Assembly: GCF_000495835.1 (NCBI RefSeq)
Contig: NZ_AWGC01000029.1
Coordinates: 23,982 to 87,981, forward strand
Length of the DNA stretch: 64,000 bases
Direction of reading: 5' to 3'
From: Asticcacaulis sp. AC402
GTDB lineage: Bacteria; Pseudomonadota; Alphaproteobacteria; Caulobacterales; Caulobacteraceae
Positions 27,154 to 36,591 of the stretch are shown here, in pieces. How positions within the stretch are numbered: the first letter of the stretch is position 1; each line of letters begins with the position of its first letter. The position numbers and the translations under genes are program-made. The notes under the pieces were generated by a model, which saw nothing but the letters and a program-made list of their open reading frames with translations, was not told the DNA's origin and made no database searches.

Positions 27154-28002
27154 TTAAGCGGGTTTCGGTTTTGCGATGCGGATCACGATCACTGCGGCGA
27201 CCGTCAGGATCAGCACCCCTGCGACGGTGTCCCACCACATCAGGTCCGGTGTCCGTTGAGTCAGCAGGGCGGGGGCGTTCTTGAAGACGTCGTTATCCGA
27301 TACCACGACGACCGCGCCGAAGATGTTGTTAACCATGTGCAGGGCGAAACCGAAGGCCAGGCCGCCAGTCCGGATGGCGACAAGCGCCAGAACGACACCA
27401 AAAAAGGTCGCCCACACTGCCTGAGGCAGGCCGTTGGGGATATGGCAGGCGCCAAAGATTAGACCGCTGATGAGCGAGGCTGTCATCGGCTGCTTCGTTG
27501 CCAGCAGCAGTCCCTGGGTCAGGTAACCGCGAAAAATATACTCCTCGGCAAAGGTCTGGATCGCAAGGGCCAGGCAGGTCACCGCCACCGCCGTCACGCT
27601 CAGCCTCTCGGCGGTCCAGGTGAAGCCGGCCGGCCGCAGGAGATAATCGATGCCGGTCATCACCGTCAGTACGGCCAGCCAGACAAGGCCGCCGGTGAAA
27701 AATCCAGGCCAGTCCCAGCGCCCGACGATATCGCGTGGTGTCTTGCCGTGCAGCAGTGGGACGACGGCGACGAAACCGAGCAGCAGGGCGCCGAAGACCA
27801 GGGCCAGGAAGCCGAAGAACAGGACCGGGTTCTGCGGCGACTGCATCTGCTGCGCCACCTCCAGCGGACGCCCTGTCAACAGGACCGCGGGTATGGCGAT
27901 GACGACCGCGACGACCGTGCCGACACTCAGGGCCAGGATCCAGCCCAGAACATAGCGCCACCCGTTGTTCTTGCCACGCGCGGCATAGTCGAGAAAGGTC
28001 AT
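27154..28002 (-). CDS. CPBP family intramembrane metalloprotease (CAAX/Abi)
   Basis: 282 residues from ATG 28002 (MTFLDYAARGK). The open frame continues upstream into a mobile element (its first residues would be element-encoded), so the internal ATG is preferred. About eight hydrophobic segments are present, with the three catalytic motifs FAEEYIFRGYL (EExxxR), IFGACHIPNG (FxxxH) and HMVNNIFG (HxxxN). Family members process prenylated proteins or act in bacteriocin self-immunity. The target is unknown. Its stop is one base from the virB11 stop, in convergent orientation. Confidence 0.85.
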   Translation of the reverse strand: MTFLDYAARGKNNGWRYVLGWILALSVGTVVAVVIAIPAVLLTGRPLEVAQQMQSPQNPVLFFGFLALVFGALLLGFVAVVPLLHGKTPRDIVGRWDWPGFFTGGLVWLAVLTVMTGIDYLLRPAGFTWTAERLSVTAVAVTCLALAIQTFAEEYIFRGYLTQGLLLATKQPMTASLISGLIFGACHIPNGLPQAVWATFFGVVLALVAIRTGGLAFGFALHMVNNIFGAVVVVSDNDVFKNAPALLTQRTPDLMWWDTVAGVLILTVAAVIVIRIAKPKPA

Positions 28003-28048
28003 GGCGTCAGCAAAGGCCTGACAGCGCCCGCTGTCAAGAACGCAGTAA

Positions 28049-28208
28049 TGCCAAGCCTCATAAAGAATGACTCCTGGTATTCGCATTTTTTCAGCTCAAA
28101 CGCCGGACCAGGTGCCCCCCATGGCGCCTCGCAAAAGCTCGGGCGGCCAGAAACGTACGCTGGCGACGTTGCCAACCCGCGATGAACCAAGAATTTCGCG
28201 GGTTGGTG
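28049..28208 (-). mobile_element. TACCAA-family MITE, copy 3
   Basis: 160 bp, opposite orientation to copies 1 and 2 (TGCCAAGCC...GGGTTGGTG), flanked by TAA at 28046-28048 and 28209-28211. It lies 46 bases upstream of the CPBP start, so it replaces the native upstream region of that gene. The right-hand TAA is also the left target of the larger element. Confidence 0.88.
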
Positions 28209-28211
28209 TAA

Positions 28212-28499
28212 TACCTATCAACGAAAAGATTGACACATCGACAGTAGGTAGACCCCTCCGCCTCGACGCGCTTCGCCCTTTGGGCTCGCTTGCTCGGCAC
28301 CTCCCCATTTGAAATGGGGAGGAGAAGAAACCATTGAACATATTCTTTTTTCTCCTCCACATCCCTTCGATGGGGAGCGGGGTGGCCCGTGCCATGGCGA
28401 GCAAGCGGAGATCGAAGATCGTAGCGCTGCCTGCCGGCGAGGCTCGAGACGGAGGGGTCCCATTGCGGAAAGAATGTCAAAGTCAAAGTGGGTTGGTGT
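28212..28499. mobile_element. Larger MITE-like element, copy A
   Basis: 288 bp from TACCTATCAACG to GGGTTGGTGT, nearly identical over most of its length to 50281-50538 except for an extra insert in its right half. TAA flanks it on both sides (28209-28211, 28500-28502). Inside are two CCTCCCCAT...ATGGGGAGG hairpins and GACCCCTCCG/CGGAGGGGTC arms. No coding frame of note is present. Confidence 0.8.
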
Positions 28500-28607
28500 T
28501 AATCCAAAAACGGGAACGCCTGAGCGGTGCGTCACACGTCTTGGATTAAGATGCGCTCCAAGGTTTGTGGGCTTTTAGTTTGCAGTGCAATACATTACAT
28601 GGAGGGC

Positions 28608-29327
28608 ATGGCCTCCCATATTGCGCAACTCACCTATGCCATCGGCGACATCCACGGCTACGACGACCTGTTCGCGCGTCTCGTAGAGCGCATCCGCAAC
28701 GATGCGGAGATGATCGGTGAACGGCCGCGGTTGATCCTGCTGGGTGACTATATCGATCGCGGACCGGCCTCACGCCAGGTGCTGGACCGGATCCTGCGGC
28801 TGCAAAAGGCGCCGTGGTGCGATTTCATCGCCTTGAAGGGCAATCACGAGGAGGCGCTGCTGCGCTTCCTCGCCAACCCGGTCTCGGGGGAGACGTGGCG
28901 GATCTGGGGCGGGGCTGCGACCCTGGAGTCGTACGGTGTCGCCATGCCTTTCCTGGCCAACGATATCGATATCTGGTGCGACGTGCGCGATGATTTCGCC
29001 CGTGCCTTCGATCCGGCGCATCTTGATTTGCTGCGGGCCATGCCGGTGTCGTTTCAGACCGATGACTATTTGTTCGTCCATGCCGGGGTCGATCCGGACG
29101 TACCGCTGGAAGACCAGGGACCCGAGACCTTCATGTATATCCGTGGGCGGTTCCAGCTGGCCGAACAGGCGTGCCAGTATGTCGTGGTCCATGGCCATAC
29201 GCCCGAAGACCCGGTGACGGATCTTGCATGGCGCATCGGCGTCGACAGCGGTGTCTACAAGATCGGCGTCCTGACGGCGGTGCGCCTGCGCAAAGACGAG
29301 CGGAAGCTGCTTCAGGTGGAGGCCTGA
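28608..29327 (+). CDS. Serine/threonine-phosphatase-like metallophosphoesterase
   Basis: 239 residues from ATG 28608; ATG 28599 is also in frame. GGAGG at 28601-28605 is only two bases from the second ATG, so the start is unsure. The calcineurin-like motifs are complete: GDIHGYDD, GDYIDRG, KGNHEE, the HAG in FVHAGVD, and VHGHTP. The family includes PrpA-type protein phosphatases and diadenosine tetraphosphatases. The substrate is undetermined. Confidence 0.85.
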   Translation: MASHIAQLTYAIGDIHGYDDLFARLVERIRNDAEMIGERPRLILLGDYIDRGPASRQVLDRILRLQKAPWCDFIALKGNHEEALLRFLANPVSGETWRIWGGAATLESYGVAMPFLANDIDIWCDVRDDFARAFDPAHLDLLRAMPVSFQTDDYLFVHAGVDPDVPLEDQGPETFMYIRGRFQLAEQACQYVVVHGHTPEDPVTDLAWRIGVDSGVYKIGVLTAVRLRKDERKLLQVEA

Positions 29328-29338
29328 CAGCGTCGCTG

Positions 29339-29435
29339 CGCCGTCGCCTCTTCGCGTGAAAACACCCTCTTTCTGACACGCGGCCGCCATTAGAGCGGTA
29401 TCACGCGAAGACGCGAAGGCGCGAAAAAGTCTATC
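29339..29435. repeat. Inverted repeat between convergent genes
   Basis: GTCGCCTCTTCGCGTGA at about 29344-29360 is mirrored by TCACGCGAAGACGCGAAGGCG at about 29400-29423. It can fold into one large hairpin between the phosphoesterase and PMT stops and may terminate both. Confidence 0.6.
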
Positions 29436-31013
29436 TTACAGCGTTTTCGCCGCTTCCGACGGCCGCTTCTTCATCGGTTGGCACACCACCATCTTGACCG
29501 GCCAGTTGCGCATCTCGCACGCCTGGCGTGACATCAGCTGATGATAGGTCAGGGGCGCATAGAACAAATAACTGGCGGCAATCAGCACGCTGACGCTGCA
29601 CAGGACGATGAAGCGGTGCTTGTCGAGGAAGGCGAACTTGCGCGCCGCGATCCTGAACACCAGGGGGAGCATCATGAAGCTGAGCGCCAGGCCGATGAAG
29701 TAGTGATAGACGTACATGACGCGCTGGGTGCCCAGGAAGATATGGAACAGCCAGAAGATCATGAACATGGCGAAGATGGCTTCAAGACGGTTGAAATCCT
29801 CGGCCTGGCCTCCGTCGCTGAGCCGGCGTGACCGCCGGCCGACAATCAGAACAGCGGCGCCGACAATGGCGACAATGCCTAAGCCCCAGTTGACCGGATT
29901 GCCGACCATCTGGATATAGGCCGTGCGCTTGCCGTCAAAGTCCCAGCGGTAGTTGATGATCTTGTGCATGAACGGCCATAGGATCGGTTGTGAGCCGTTG
30001 GGCTCGGTCAGGATCGCGCCAGTGAAGTCGCCCTTCATGTACTTGTAATAGTCGTAGCTGCCATTCCAGATGACGGAGAGATCCAGAGGGCGTTTGTCGA
30101 GCAGCCAGTCCTTATAGGGCTGGCTCATGGCGCGCAGGTCGCGCTCGCCCGACTTGCTGGCCGGGTCCGGCGCCTTGGGGTTCAGCACGACATGCAAGGC
30201 AAACACCAGGGCGACCGTGGCCAGGAATCCGCCAGCTGCCACACCTCCGCGCGCCAGCGATTTGAGCAGGTTGTCGCGCGTGCGCAGGGTCCACAGGCTG
30301 CGGATCAGGGTGATACCGCATAACGCGACCATGACCAGGGAGTTGACCTTGGTCATGAAGCTGAGGCCGCACAGGAGGCCGAAGACGGCAAAGGTCAGCA
30401 ACGGCCGTTTCGGGTCCTTGCCGAAGGTGCTCAGCCACACCAGGATCGAGCCCAGGGTGAAGGTCAACTGGTACGAATCGAGGTGGGCGGCGCGAAAATG
30501 GACGATGAAGCTGTTCTCGAAGACGAACAGCAGTGAGAAGACAAAGGCTTCGAACGCCTCCTTGGTCAGCCGCAATACGATCAGGTAGAACAGCAGCGCC
30601 CCGGCTACGGCGAACAGGGCAGACGGCATGCGTATGGCCGTGAAGTCGTAACCCTTGGGTACCACGCGCGTGTCGAGTTTCTTGACGTCGGCCAGGAAGG
30701 CGGTGTCGAGCTTGTCATTGGTACGGTCGATCGACTGGCCGAGATCCATGAACATGAAGCCCAGCGGCGGGTGCGAGGCGAACTGGGCCGTGTCTTCCTT
30801 GTACCGTTCCGCCGCCGTTATATAGTAGGATTCATCCCAGAAGGCGTGTCTCGGATTATTGACATCGCGCAGGAAGTTGAAACAGGCCAGCACCAGAATC
30901 AGCGCGCCCAGCAGCCAGCGCAGGGTCTGGTCGTCTGCGTTCCACAGCTTGTCGGCCCAGTAGCCTGCTAAGGTTTTGGTGCGGTTGGCGAACGACGCAA
31001 GAATAGGGGGCAT
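29436..31013 (-). CDS. GT39/PMT family protein O-mannosyltransferase-like glycosyltransferase
   Basis: 525 residues, at least nine hydrophobic segments. The first periplasmic loop holds HAFWDESYYITAAERYKEDT and FASHPPLG, the DE and HPPLG marks of the dolichyl-phosphate-mannose protein mannosyltransferase family. RAAHLDSYQLTFTL (hydrophobic helix) and the MYVYHYFIGL segment near the C-terminus match the PMT 4TM region. It likely moves a sugar from a polyprenyl phosphate to protein or lipid outside the inner membrane. The acceptor is unknown. Confidence 0.85.
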   Translation of the reverse strand: MPPILASFANRTKTLAGYWADKLWNADDQTLRWLLGALILVLACFNFLRDVNNPRHAFWDESYYITAAERYKEDTAQFASHPPLGFMFMDLGQSIDRTNDKLDTAFLADVKKLDTRVVPKGYDFTAIRMPSALFAVAGALLFYLIVLRLTKEAFEAFVFSLLFVFENSFIVHFRAAHLDSYQLTFTLGSILVWLSTFGKDPKRPLLTFAVFGLLCGLSFMTKVNSLVMVALCGITLIRSLWTLRTRDNLLKSLARGGVAAGGFLATVALVFALHVVLNPKAPDPASKSGERDLRAMSQPYKDWLLDKRPLDLSVIWNGSYDYYKYMKGDFTGAILTEPNGSQPILWPFMHKIINYRWDFDGKRTAYIQMVGNPVNWGLGIVAIVGAAVLIVGRRSRRLSDGGQAEDFNRLEAIFAMFMIFWLFHIFLGTQRVMYVYHYFIGLALSFMMLPLVFRIAARKFAFLDKHRFIVLCSVSVLIAASYLFYAPLTYHQLMSRQACEMRNWPVKMVVCQPMKKRPSEAAKTL

Positions 31014-31338
31014 GAACGGCTCTTGGTTCAGGGACGTTGACCCGCTTATGCCCGAAAGATTTTGCGCTGCCTAGAGCGCAATCCGACAAAGTGGGCACCA
31101 CTTTTCGGAAAAATTGCGCGTCAAAACAAAAACTTAGAGCGGGGTTGTGATTCCATCAAAACTTATCCCTAGAGCACAATCCGATAAAGTGTGCGGTGGT
31201 TTTTGGATAAATTGCGCGACAAAACAAAAACTTAGAGCGGATACCTGCTCACCTCAAAATTCCACTCCAGACGCTTTATGGTCGTTGTCGTCTTCGACGA
31301 TCCCTCCCCACACGAAGCGCGTGGGGAGGTGCTGGGAC
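31014..31338. repeat. Two TAGAGC palindromic repeats between PMT and glycine-zipper genes
   Basis: No gene is visible in these 325 bases. Two copies of the TAGAGC family run in the same direction: one from 31072 (AGAGCGCAATCCGACAAAG...TTTTCGGAAAAATTGCGCG...CTTAGAGCGG) and one from 31170 (AGAGCACAATCCGATAAAG...GGATAAATTGCGCGAC...CTTAGAGCGG). They are inverted relative to the copies at 39406 and 59341. Confidence 0.75.
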
Positions 31339-32319
31339 TTACCAGCCCTTCTTGTGGCCGCCCTTGTGGTGCTTGGCGCCGTGATGGGTCTTGCCTTGAC
31401 CACCGTGGGTTCCATGACCGCCGTGGGTTCCATGACGATTGTGACCGGTGCCACCGTAGTAGTAGCTGCCACTGCCGTAAGACGAAGACGACGAATAGGT
31501 CGTCGCGCTGGAGACACCGCTGGTGTAGGGCCGGTAACTGCCATAGCCGTAGCCATAGGACGTTACTGGCACGCCGGTCGAGTAGGAGGCCTGGCTGGAA
31601 TAGTAGACCGGGCTGCTGCTGTAGGTGGCGCAGGTGCAGGGCGCATAGGCCGGGGTCGTGGCCGGATACGAGGTAAAGCCGCCGTCGTCATAGGCGACGT
31701 GGCTGTAACCGCCGTTGTCATAGCTGTCGTCATAATAGGTCGCGACCGGCTGGCAGGTGTAGCGAACACCGCAGCCGTCGGAATAGGCGGGTGCGGTTTC
31801 GTAGCCTGCCTCGTACCGGGGCTGGCTGTAGTAGGTTTCCGCGCCCTGATAGGTCTGGCTGTAATGGCTGCCGCTCGAATAGCCGCTCGAAGAATAGGCC
31901 TGCGGCTGGCTGTAGGTGTGGTAGCCGCCGGAGCTATAGGTTTGGGGCTGCTGAACGTATCCGCTGTTGGCATAGCCGTCATCGTAGTAGGCCGGCTGCT
32001 GCTGGTAGTAGCCGCCCTGGGCGTCGGCACCGTCGGCATAGCCGCGGTCATAGTTTCGGTCGTATCGCTTGCCAACCTGAGACCCGATGACGCCGCCGAT
32101 GACGGCGCCGCCGATCGTACCCAGGCCGCGCTCGTTCTTGGAAATCTGCGATCCCAGCAGGCCGCCGGCAACGGCGCCAACGACAGCGCCGGTGTTGCGG
32201 CCCTGATTGGGGTCGCGACGCTGATAACTGTCGTCCTGATAATATTGCGCATGGGCAACGACCGGAAGAATCAGGGTGGCGACAACGGTGAGGACACCGA
32301 GGGACAATGTGTGGGACAT
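31339..32319 (-). CDS. Exported glycine-zipper protein with Tyr/Ser/Gly-rich and His-rich tail
   Basis: 326 residues. A signal peptide ends at VVAHAQ. Residues ~40-85 are a glycine-zipper 2TM domain (GAVVGAVAGGLLGSQI, GTIGGAVIGGVIGSQVGKRYD), as in Rick_17kDa-type outer-membrane proteins. The next ~200 residues are a low-complexity array rich in Tyr, Ser, Gly and Gln, with a few cysteines. The end is a HGTHGGHGTHGG tract plus Lys, a possible metal-binding tail. The glycine zipper suggests membrane insertion. The tail is unlike ordinary members, and no function can be assigned. Confidence 0.75.
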   Translation of the reverse strand: MSHTLSLGVLTVVATLILPVVAHAQYYQDDSYQRRDPNQGRNTGAVVGAVAGGLLGSQISKNERGLGTIGGAVIGGVIGSQVGKRYDRNYDRGYADGADAQGGYYQQQPAYYDDGYANSGYVQQPQTYSSGGYHTYSQPQAYSSSGYSSGSHYSQTYQGAETYYSQPRYEAGYETAPAYSDGCGVRYTCQPVATYYDDSYDNGGYSHVAYDDGGFTSYPATTPAYAPCTCATYSSSPVYYSSQASYSTGVPVTSYGYGYGSYRPYTSGVSSATTYSSSSSYGSGSYYYGGTGHNRHGTHGGHGTHGGQGKTHHGAKHHKGGHKKGW

Positions 32320-32431
32320 AGGCGAGTACCTCCAGCGAAATTAACCAAATCTTAACACACAGGCTTGCGCCGGGACGTGTAAAAAAACAATGAGGCGCGC
32401 CCGGCACGCGAAAAACGGAACCTGGGACTTA

Positions 32432-32591
32432 CACCAACCCTCGATGACCTTGACTCATCGCGGGTTGGCAAGCGCGCCAGTGTACGTTTCTGGGGCGCCC
32501 GAGCTTTTGCGAGGCGCCATGGGGGCGCCTGGTCCGGCGTTTGATCTGAAAAAATGCGAATACCAAGCGTCATTCTTTATGAGGCTTAGCA
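32432..32591 (+). mobile_element. TACCAA-family MITE, copy 4
   Basis: 160 bp, CACCAACCC...GGCTTAGCA, with TTA at 32429-32431 on the left and TTC on the right, so the target duplication has mutated. It ends 9 bases beyond the dctA stop, close enough to affect its 3' end. Confidence 0.82.
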
Positions 32592-32600
32592 TTCGTCGCC

Positions 32601-33884
32601 CTAAGCGGCGTCAGACACAGGTTTGGTGCGCAGACCGTCCTTCAGGCGCTGTTTGTCCAGTTCGCCTTCCCAGCGCGAGATGACGACGCACGCCACGCCA
32701 TTGCCGATAAAGTTGGTCAGTGCCCGGCATTCGCTCATAAACTTGTCGATGCCCAGCACGATGGCCATGCCCGGGACCAGGGCCGGATTGACCACGGCCA
32801 GGGTGGCGCCCAGCGTAATGAAACCCGCACCGGTCACGCCCGTAGCCCCCTTTGATGTCAGCATGGCTACCCCCAGCAGGGTTAGTTGCTGCATCAGCGT
32901 CAGTTCGTAACCCAGGGCCTGGGCAATGAACAGCGAGGCCAGGGTCATGTAGATGTTGGTGCCGTCGAGATTAAAGCTGTAACCCGTCGGGATCACCAGG
33001 CCAACCACGGGCCGCGAGCAGCCAAGCGCCTCCATCTTGCGCATGAGGTTGGGCAGGGCGCTTTCCGACGACGAGGTCCCCAGCACGATGAGCAGTTCGT
33101 CGCGCAGGTAGGCGACGAAACGAAAGATTGAAAATCCGCACCACCAGGCGATAAGGCCCAGCACCACGAAGATGAACAAGGCGGCCGTGACATAGAAGGT
33201 GGCGATCAGGGCCAGCAGCGAGCCCAGCGCCGCCGCACCGTACTTGCCGAGCGTAAAGGCCATGGCCGCGGCCGCCCCAAGCGGCGCCAGCTTCATGATC
33301 ATGTTGATAATGTCGAAAACGAGGTGGCTGCCTTCGTCGATCAGGTTGCGCAAGCCTTGCGCCGGCGGGCCGATGCGCTGCAGGGCAAAGCCGGTCAGGA
33401 TGGCGACCAGCAGGACCTGCAGGATATTGCCCTCGGCAAAGCCGCTTAGCAGGGTGTCCGGAATAATGTCGAGCAGGAATTCGCTGAGGTTCTGGTGCGC
33501 GTCGGGCGCCACGTATTGCGCCACAGCCGAGGCGTCGCCGGTGGCCTGCATGCCGGCGCCCGGGCGGACGAAATTGCCCACCAGGAGCCCGATGACCAGG
33601 GCGAAGGTCGAGACGACTTCGAAATAGAAGATGGCCTTTATTCCGACGCGGCCGATCTGTTTGGCTTCGCTGACCTGGCCTATGCCGGAGACGACGGTGC
33701 AAAAGACCAGGACGGCAATGGTCATCTTGATCAGATTGATGAAGCCGTCGCCGATGGCCTTCATCCACGGTTGTGACGCAAACTGTGGCCAGATGAGACC
33801 GATGGCGGCACCAATGACCAGCCCCACCAGAACCTGGACATAGAGTTGTCGCCACAGAGGCGTCTTATGCGTCGCTGAATCCAT
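32601..33884 (-). CDS. dctA: Dicarboxylate/amino acid:cation symporter (DctA type)
   Basis: 427 residues, the DAACS family length. About eight transmembrane helices are visible. Conserved pieces are the serine-rich loop [21 protein letters not shown], the NLDGTNIYM motif, [19 protein letters not shown] (helical hairpin 2) and [18 protein letters not shown]. These resemble the C4-dicarboxylate uptake protein DctA more than glutamate carriers, though the substrate is inferred. It takes up succinate, fumarate or malate with protons or sodium. Confidence 0.9.
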   Translation of the reverse strand: MDSATHKTPLWRQLYVQVLVGLVIGAAIGLIWPQFASQPWMKAIGDGFINLIKMTIAVLVFCTVVSGIGQVSEAKQIGRVGIKAIFYFEVVSTFALVIGLLVGNFVRPGAGMQATGDASAVAQYVAPDAHQNLSEFLLDIIPDTLLSGFAEGNILQVLLVAILTGFALQRIGPPAQGLRNLIDEGSHLVFDIINMIMKLAPLGAAAAMAFTLGKYGAAALGSLLALIATFYVTAALFIFVVLGLIAWWCGFSIFRFVAYLRDELLIVLGTSSSESALPNLMRKMEALGCSRPVVGLVIPTGYSFNLDGTNIYMTLASLFIAQALGYELTLMQQLTLLGVAMLTSKGATGVTGAGFITLGATLAVVNPALVPGMAIVLGIDKFMSECRALTNFIGNGVACVVISRWEGELDKQRLKDGLRTKPVSDAA

Positions 33885-33909
33885 ACGTAGCCCCTGTTTT
33901 TCGGCGACC

Positions 33910-34164
33910 CTACAGGGGTTTACAGTGGCTCACAATGTCCGCGATACCGGCAACCTTTTTCAGATCGGCTTGTCTGGCAGACTTGAGAGCGGGATGTATT
34001 CTGATGGACTCAAAGCCACGCTCCAGGTTCTTGAGTTGTAAAGCAGTTTTCCGAAAACGGGGACGCCCGTGCGGTGGCGTCACACTGTATCGGACTGCGC
34101 TCTGGCGCCGGAACGGTTTGGCAACCAGCCCAGCGATGAGCGCGAGTGAAACGGCGAAACGCAT
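33910..34164 (-). CDS. Small exported protein frame with an embedded palindromic repeat
   Basis: 84 residues from ATG 34164, with AAAGGA 6-7 bases upstream. It opens with a signal-like segment [15 protein letters not shown]. The TAGAGC repeat (33986-34103) then occupies the middle without breaking the frame, and the last ~24 residues ([21 protein letters not shown]) come from non-repeat DNA. The protein is not recognised. It may be a real small secreted protein that gained a repeat-encoded insert, or a decayed gene. Confidence 0.45.
   Translation of the reverse strand: MRFAVSLALIAGLVAKPFRRQSAVRYSVTPPHGRPRFRKTALQLKNLERGFESIRIHPALKSARQADLKKVAGIADIVSHCKPL
33986..34103. repeat. TAGAGC palindromic repeat inside a reading frame
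   Basis: GAGCGGGATG...ACTCAAAGCCACGCTC forms one hairpin, followed by the CCGAAAACGGGGACGCCCGTGCGG block and ending GGACTGCGCTCT. It matches the copies at 39406 and 59341. Confidence 0.8.
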
Positions 34165-34249
34165 GACCTGTCCTTTGCATCGGCCAGAATTTGGGTGATA
34201 AGGCGCTGTCCGCCGCCAGGCGGCACTACCGTTTTTGAGGGAGTTGATC

Positions 34250-34720
34250 GTGGCAGCGTTGCGGCGCGGATTGACCATCCGGGAATTGACCGCCCTGCCT
34301 CAGGGCCTTGTCGCGGCGATCGATGTGACCGGAGTGGAACTGGTGCGCGCCCATCTTTGGGTGTCGTGGCTGGCCATGCTGATCGGGCGAGGCGCTCAGA
34401 TCGTGGTGCGCGGCCGGCGGATTTTCTGGCCGCACCTGCCGGCAGATGTCAGCGGAGATCCGGCTTTGCTGGCCGTCCTGGCGCATGAACTGACCCATGT
34501 CTGGCAATATGCGCGTGGCATGACGTTGTGGCGGTACGTGCTGCGCGAACGCGGGCGATATGATTATGTGCTGGATGGCCGGCCGTTTGACGATTACGGC
34601 TACGAGCAGCAGGCGTCGATCGTTGAGGACTGGGTGCGGATGCAGGCAGGACTGTGCACGTGTCATAGCGAACGGCCGGTGCGGCAGAGCGACCTGGCCG
34701 GGGTGGTGCCGTTCTCCTGA
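34250..34720 (+). CDS. HExxH metalloprotease-like protein (DUF4157/Vgr-related type)
   Basis: 156 residues from GTG 34250, chosen because GAGGGAG lies 6 bases upstream. The zinc motif AVLAHELTHVWQYARG is followed by YGYEQQASIVEDW, whose glutamate could be the third ligand. This spacing resembles DUF4157-type small zinc peptidases, some of which are labelled Vgr-related. No signal peptide is obvious. The target is unknown. Confidence 0.65.
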   Translation: MAALRRGLTIRELTALPQGLVAAIDVTGVELVRAHLWVSWLAMLIGRGAQIVVRGRRIFWPHLPADVSGDPALLAVLAHELTHVWQYARGMTLWRYVLRERGRYDYVLDGRPFDDYGYEQQASIVEDWVRMQAGLCTCHSERPVRQSDLAGVVPFS

Positions 34721-34753
34721 AATGTCGGTGCGGCGGATTCGTCCAAAGGGTTT

Positions 34754-34896
34754 GACCACGAACGACACGAACATGCACGAACTTCAAGGCCTGCCGGAAT
34801 TCGCCACGTAGCGGCCTTTATCGACAGATGCCGCTACGCGGCAAAGTCAAAAGAGGTCTGAAGTTCGTGTCCGTTCGTGCCGTTCGTGGTCAAAAT
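34754..34896. repeat. Large inverted repeat (CACGAACG type) between convergent genes
   Basis: Arms of about 33 bases, TGACCACGAACGACACGAAC... at 34754 and its near complement ending ...GTTCGTGGTCA by 34893, enclose a second nested pair (GTAGCGGC...GCCGCTAC). The stretch could fold into a long cruciform and end transcription from both sides. Confidence 0.75.
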
Positions 34897-34901
34897 CTTT
34901 C

Positions 34902-35690
34902 TTACTTCAGCGGGCTTTTCTCCGAGACGACGAAATCGTCGAAATAGACCATCTGATCCGTCGGCGGCGCCCAATCCAGGGTGGCGCCACCGAAGAAGGT
35001 GTCCATCTTGATACCCTCGACCCTGACAGCATCGGATCGCCGCCATACCCGGCCGTCCAGGCGCAGAACCTCCATACCGTCGACATACTGGACCAGGGAA
35101 CCATTGGCCTTCCCGATGTCGTTGAGCGCAATGTGCTGTGTCAGCGTATACCATCTCCCGGCCTCGAACCGGCTCATGGCGTAGTTGTCGCCGCAGTCGT
35201 CCGTCTTGCCGGGGTGGTAGAGATAGGCCCAGGCGCTGCCCTGCGCCCGCCACATCAGCCGCGTGCTAAAGCCATCGAAACTGCCGTCCTTCAGGCAGCC
35301 GGTGGGGAAATCACCACCGCCCAGACCTGGCAGCTTGCCGCCCTTGACCCAGGCAAAGCCTGGCGAGAACATCACCCGGTACTGCAGCCAGTAGGACGTG
35401 GACGGCACAAAGCGGGTGGTGAAGGTCATGGCCGAATTGCCGCCGATCAGCCCGGCGGGATAGGTGACCCGCAAAACCGGGTTGGCTGGGTCGAGGGGGT
35501 CTGCGGCGATGACCGTGCGGCCTGCCGCCAAACCGGTCGATTCGGACGGAACCAGGCCCCAGTCGGCCTGGAAATCGGCCGTTGCATAGGCGCCAACGGC
35601 ACGGTCGTTGAAATCCACCGACAGAACCGGCTCGGTTTGAGCCGATGCGCCTGTCACCGCTAATCCTAACGCGATAATTCCTGTCTTCAC
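34902..35690 (-). CDS. Exported polysaccharide lyase (PL14-like)
   Basis: 262 residues from GTG 35690, chosen because GGGAGG lies 5 bases upstream and a signal peptide (KTGIIALGLAVTGASAQ) then begins at residue 2. The mature part is a beta jelly-roll with VKGGKLPGLGGG, carrying the catalytic lysine region of PL14 alginate/glucuronan lyases, then GFSTRLMWRAQGSAWAYLYHP and FGGATLDWAPP. It probably degrades uronic-acid polymers in the periplasm or outside. The exact substrate is inferred. It is divergent from the NAD(P)HX dehydratase gene. Confidence 0.75.
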   Translation of the reverse strand: MKTGIIALGLAVTGASAQTEPVLSVDFNDRAVGAYATADFQADWGLVPSESTGLAAGRTVIAADPLDPANPVLRVTYPAGLIGGNSAMTFTTRFVPSTSYWLQYRVMFSPGFAWVKGGKLPGLGGGDFPTGCLKDGSFDGFSTRLMWRAQGSAWAYLYHPGKTDDCGDNYAMSRFEAGRWYTLTQHIALNDIGKANGSLVQYVDGMEVLRLDGRVWRRSDAVRVEGIKMDTFFGGATLDWAPPTDQMVYFDDFVVSEKSPLK

Positions 35691-35715
35691 TCTGGCCTCC
35701 CGACGGTTTGCCGCT

Positions 35716-36591
35716 ATGATAGGCGTCATGACCGCTCGCGACAATTCCCCAGATCTGTGGCGTGACAGCTTTCCGAACCCTGCCGCTGCAGGCAGCAAGT
35801 ACGACCGCGGCCATGCCGTCGTGCTGGGCGGGCCGATGGCTGCGACCGGAGCGGCACGGCTGGCGGCGCGGGCTTGCTTGCGTATCGGTGCCGGGCTGGT
35901 GTCGATCGCCTGTGACCCGTCCAGCCTGATGGTCTATGCCACGGCGTTACAGGCGGTGATGACCAAGGTCATCCGCGATGAAGCCGCCTTTGCCGCATGT
36001 ATCGAAGATCCGCGCATCACCGTCGTGCTGATGGGGCCGGCCGCCGGGGTCAATGATCGTACGCGCAACCTGGTCCTGGCGGCGTTGAAAGCTGGCAAGG
36101 CCTGCGTGCTCGATGCCGATGCCATAACGGTGTTCAAGGACGCGCCTGACGAACTGTTCGACGCCATCGCGTCGCCGGTTCTGCTGACGCCGCACGCCGG
36201 CGAATTCGCCCGTCTGTTCGGTGAGGTCAGCGACCGCGAAGCCAGCGCCTTGCGGGCCGCCAGAACCAGCGGGGCGGTGGTCCTGCTTAAGGGCAGGGAC
36301 ACAGTCATTGCCGCCCCGGACGGCAGGATCGTCGTCAATCGCGAGGCGCCGCCATGGCTGGCCACTGCCGGGTCGGGCGATGTGCTGGCCGGGTTTGCCG
36401 CCGGTCTGGTGGCGCAGGGCATGGCTGTGTTCGAAGCCGCCTGCGCCGCCGCCTGGATTCACGCGCAATGCTCCAGAGCCTTCGGTCCCGGCCTGATCGC
36501 CGAGGACCTGGAGGCCCAGCTACCGGCCGTGCTGCGCGATCTGTCAGGTCAGATCGGGCAGACCGCGCCTGTGCCCTTCAGGCCGCAATAG
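35716..36591 (+). CDS. nnrD: ADP-dependent NAD(P)H-hydrate dehydratase (stand-alone)
   Basis: 291 residues; ATG 35728 is an equally good start. Only the kinase-like C-terminal half of YjeF/Nnr is present: [40 protein letters not shown] and [10 protein letters not shown]. It repairs hydrated NADH/NADPH. Many bacteria fuse this to the epimerase domain, so the epimerase must lie elsewhere or be missing. The 3' end overlaps the convergent msrA by 43 bases. Confidence 0.85.
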   Translation: MIGVMTARDNSPDLWRDSFPNPAAAGSKYDRGHAVVLGGPMAATGAARLAARACLRIGAGLVSIACDPSSLMVYATALQAVMTKVIRDEAAFAACIEDPRITVVLMGPAAGVNDRTRNLVLAALKAGKACVLDADAITVFKDAPDELFDAIASPVLLTPHAGEFARLFGEVSDREASALRAARTSGAVVLLKGRDTVIAAPDGRIVVNREAPPWLATAGSGDVLAGFAAGLVAQGMAVFEAACAAAWIHAQCSRAFGPGLIAEDLEAQLPAVLRDLSGQIGQTAPVPFRPQ

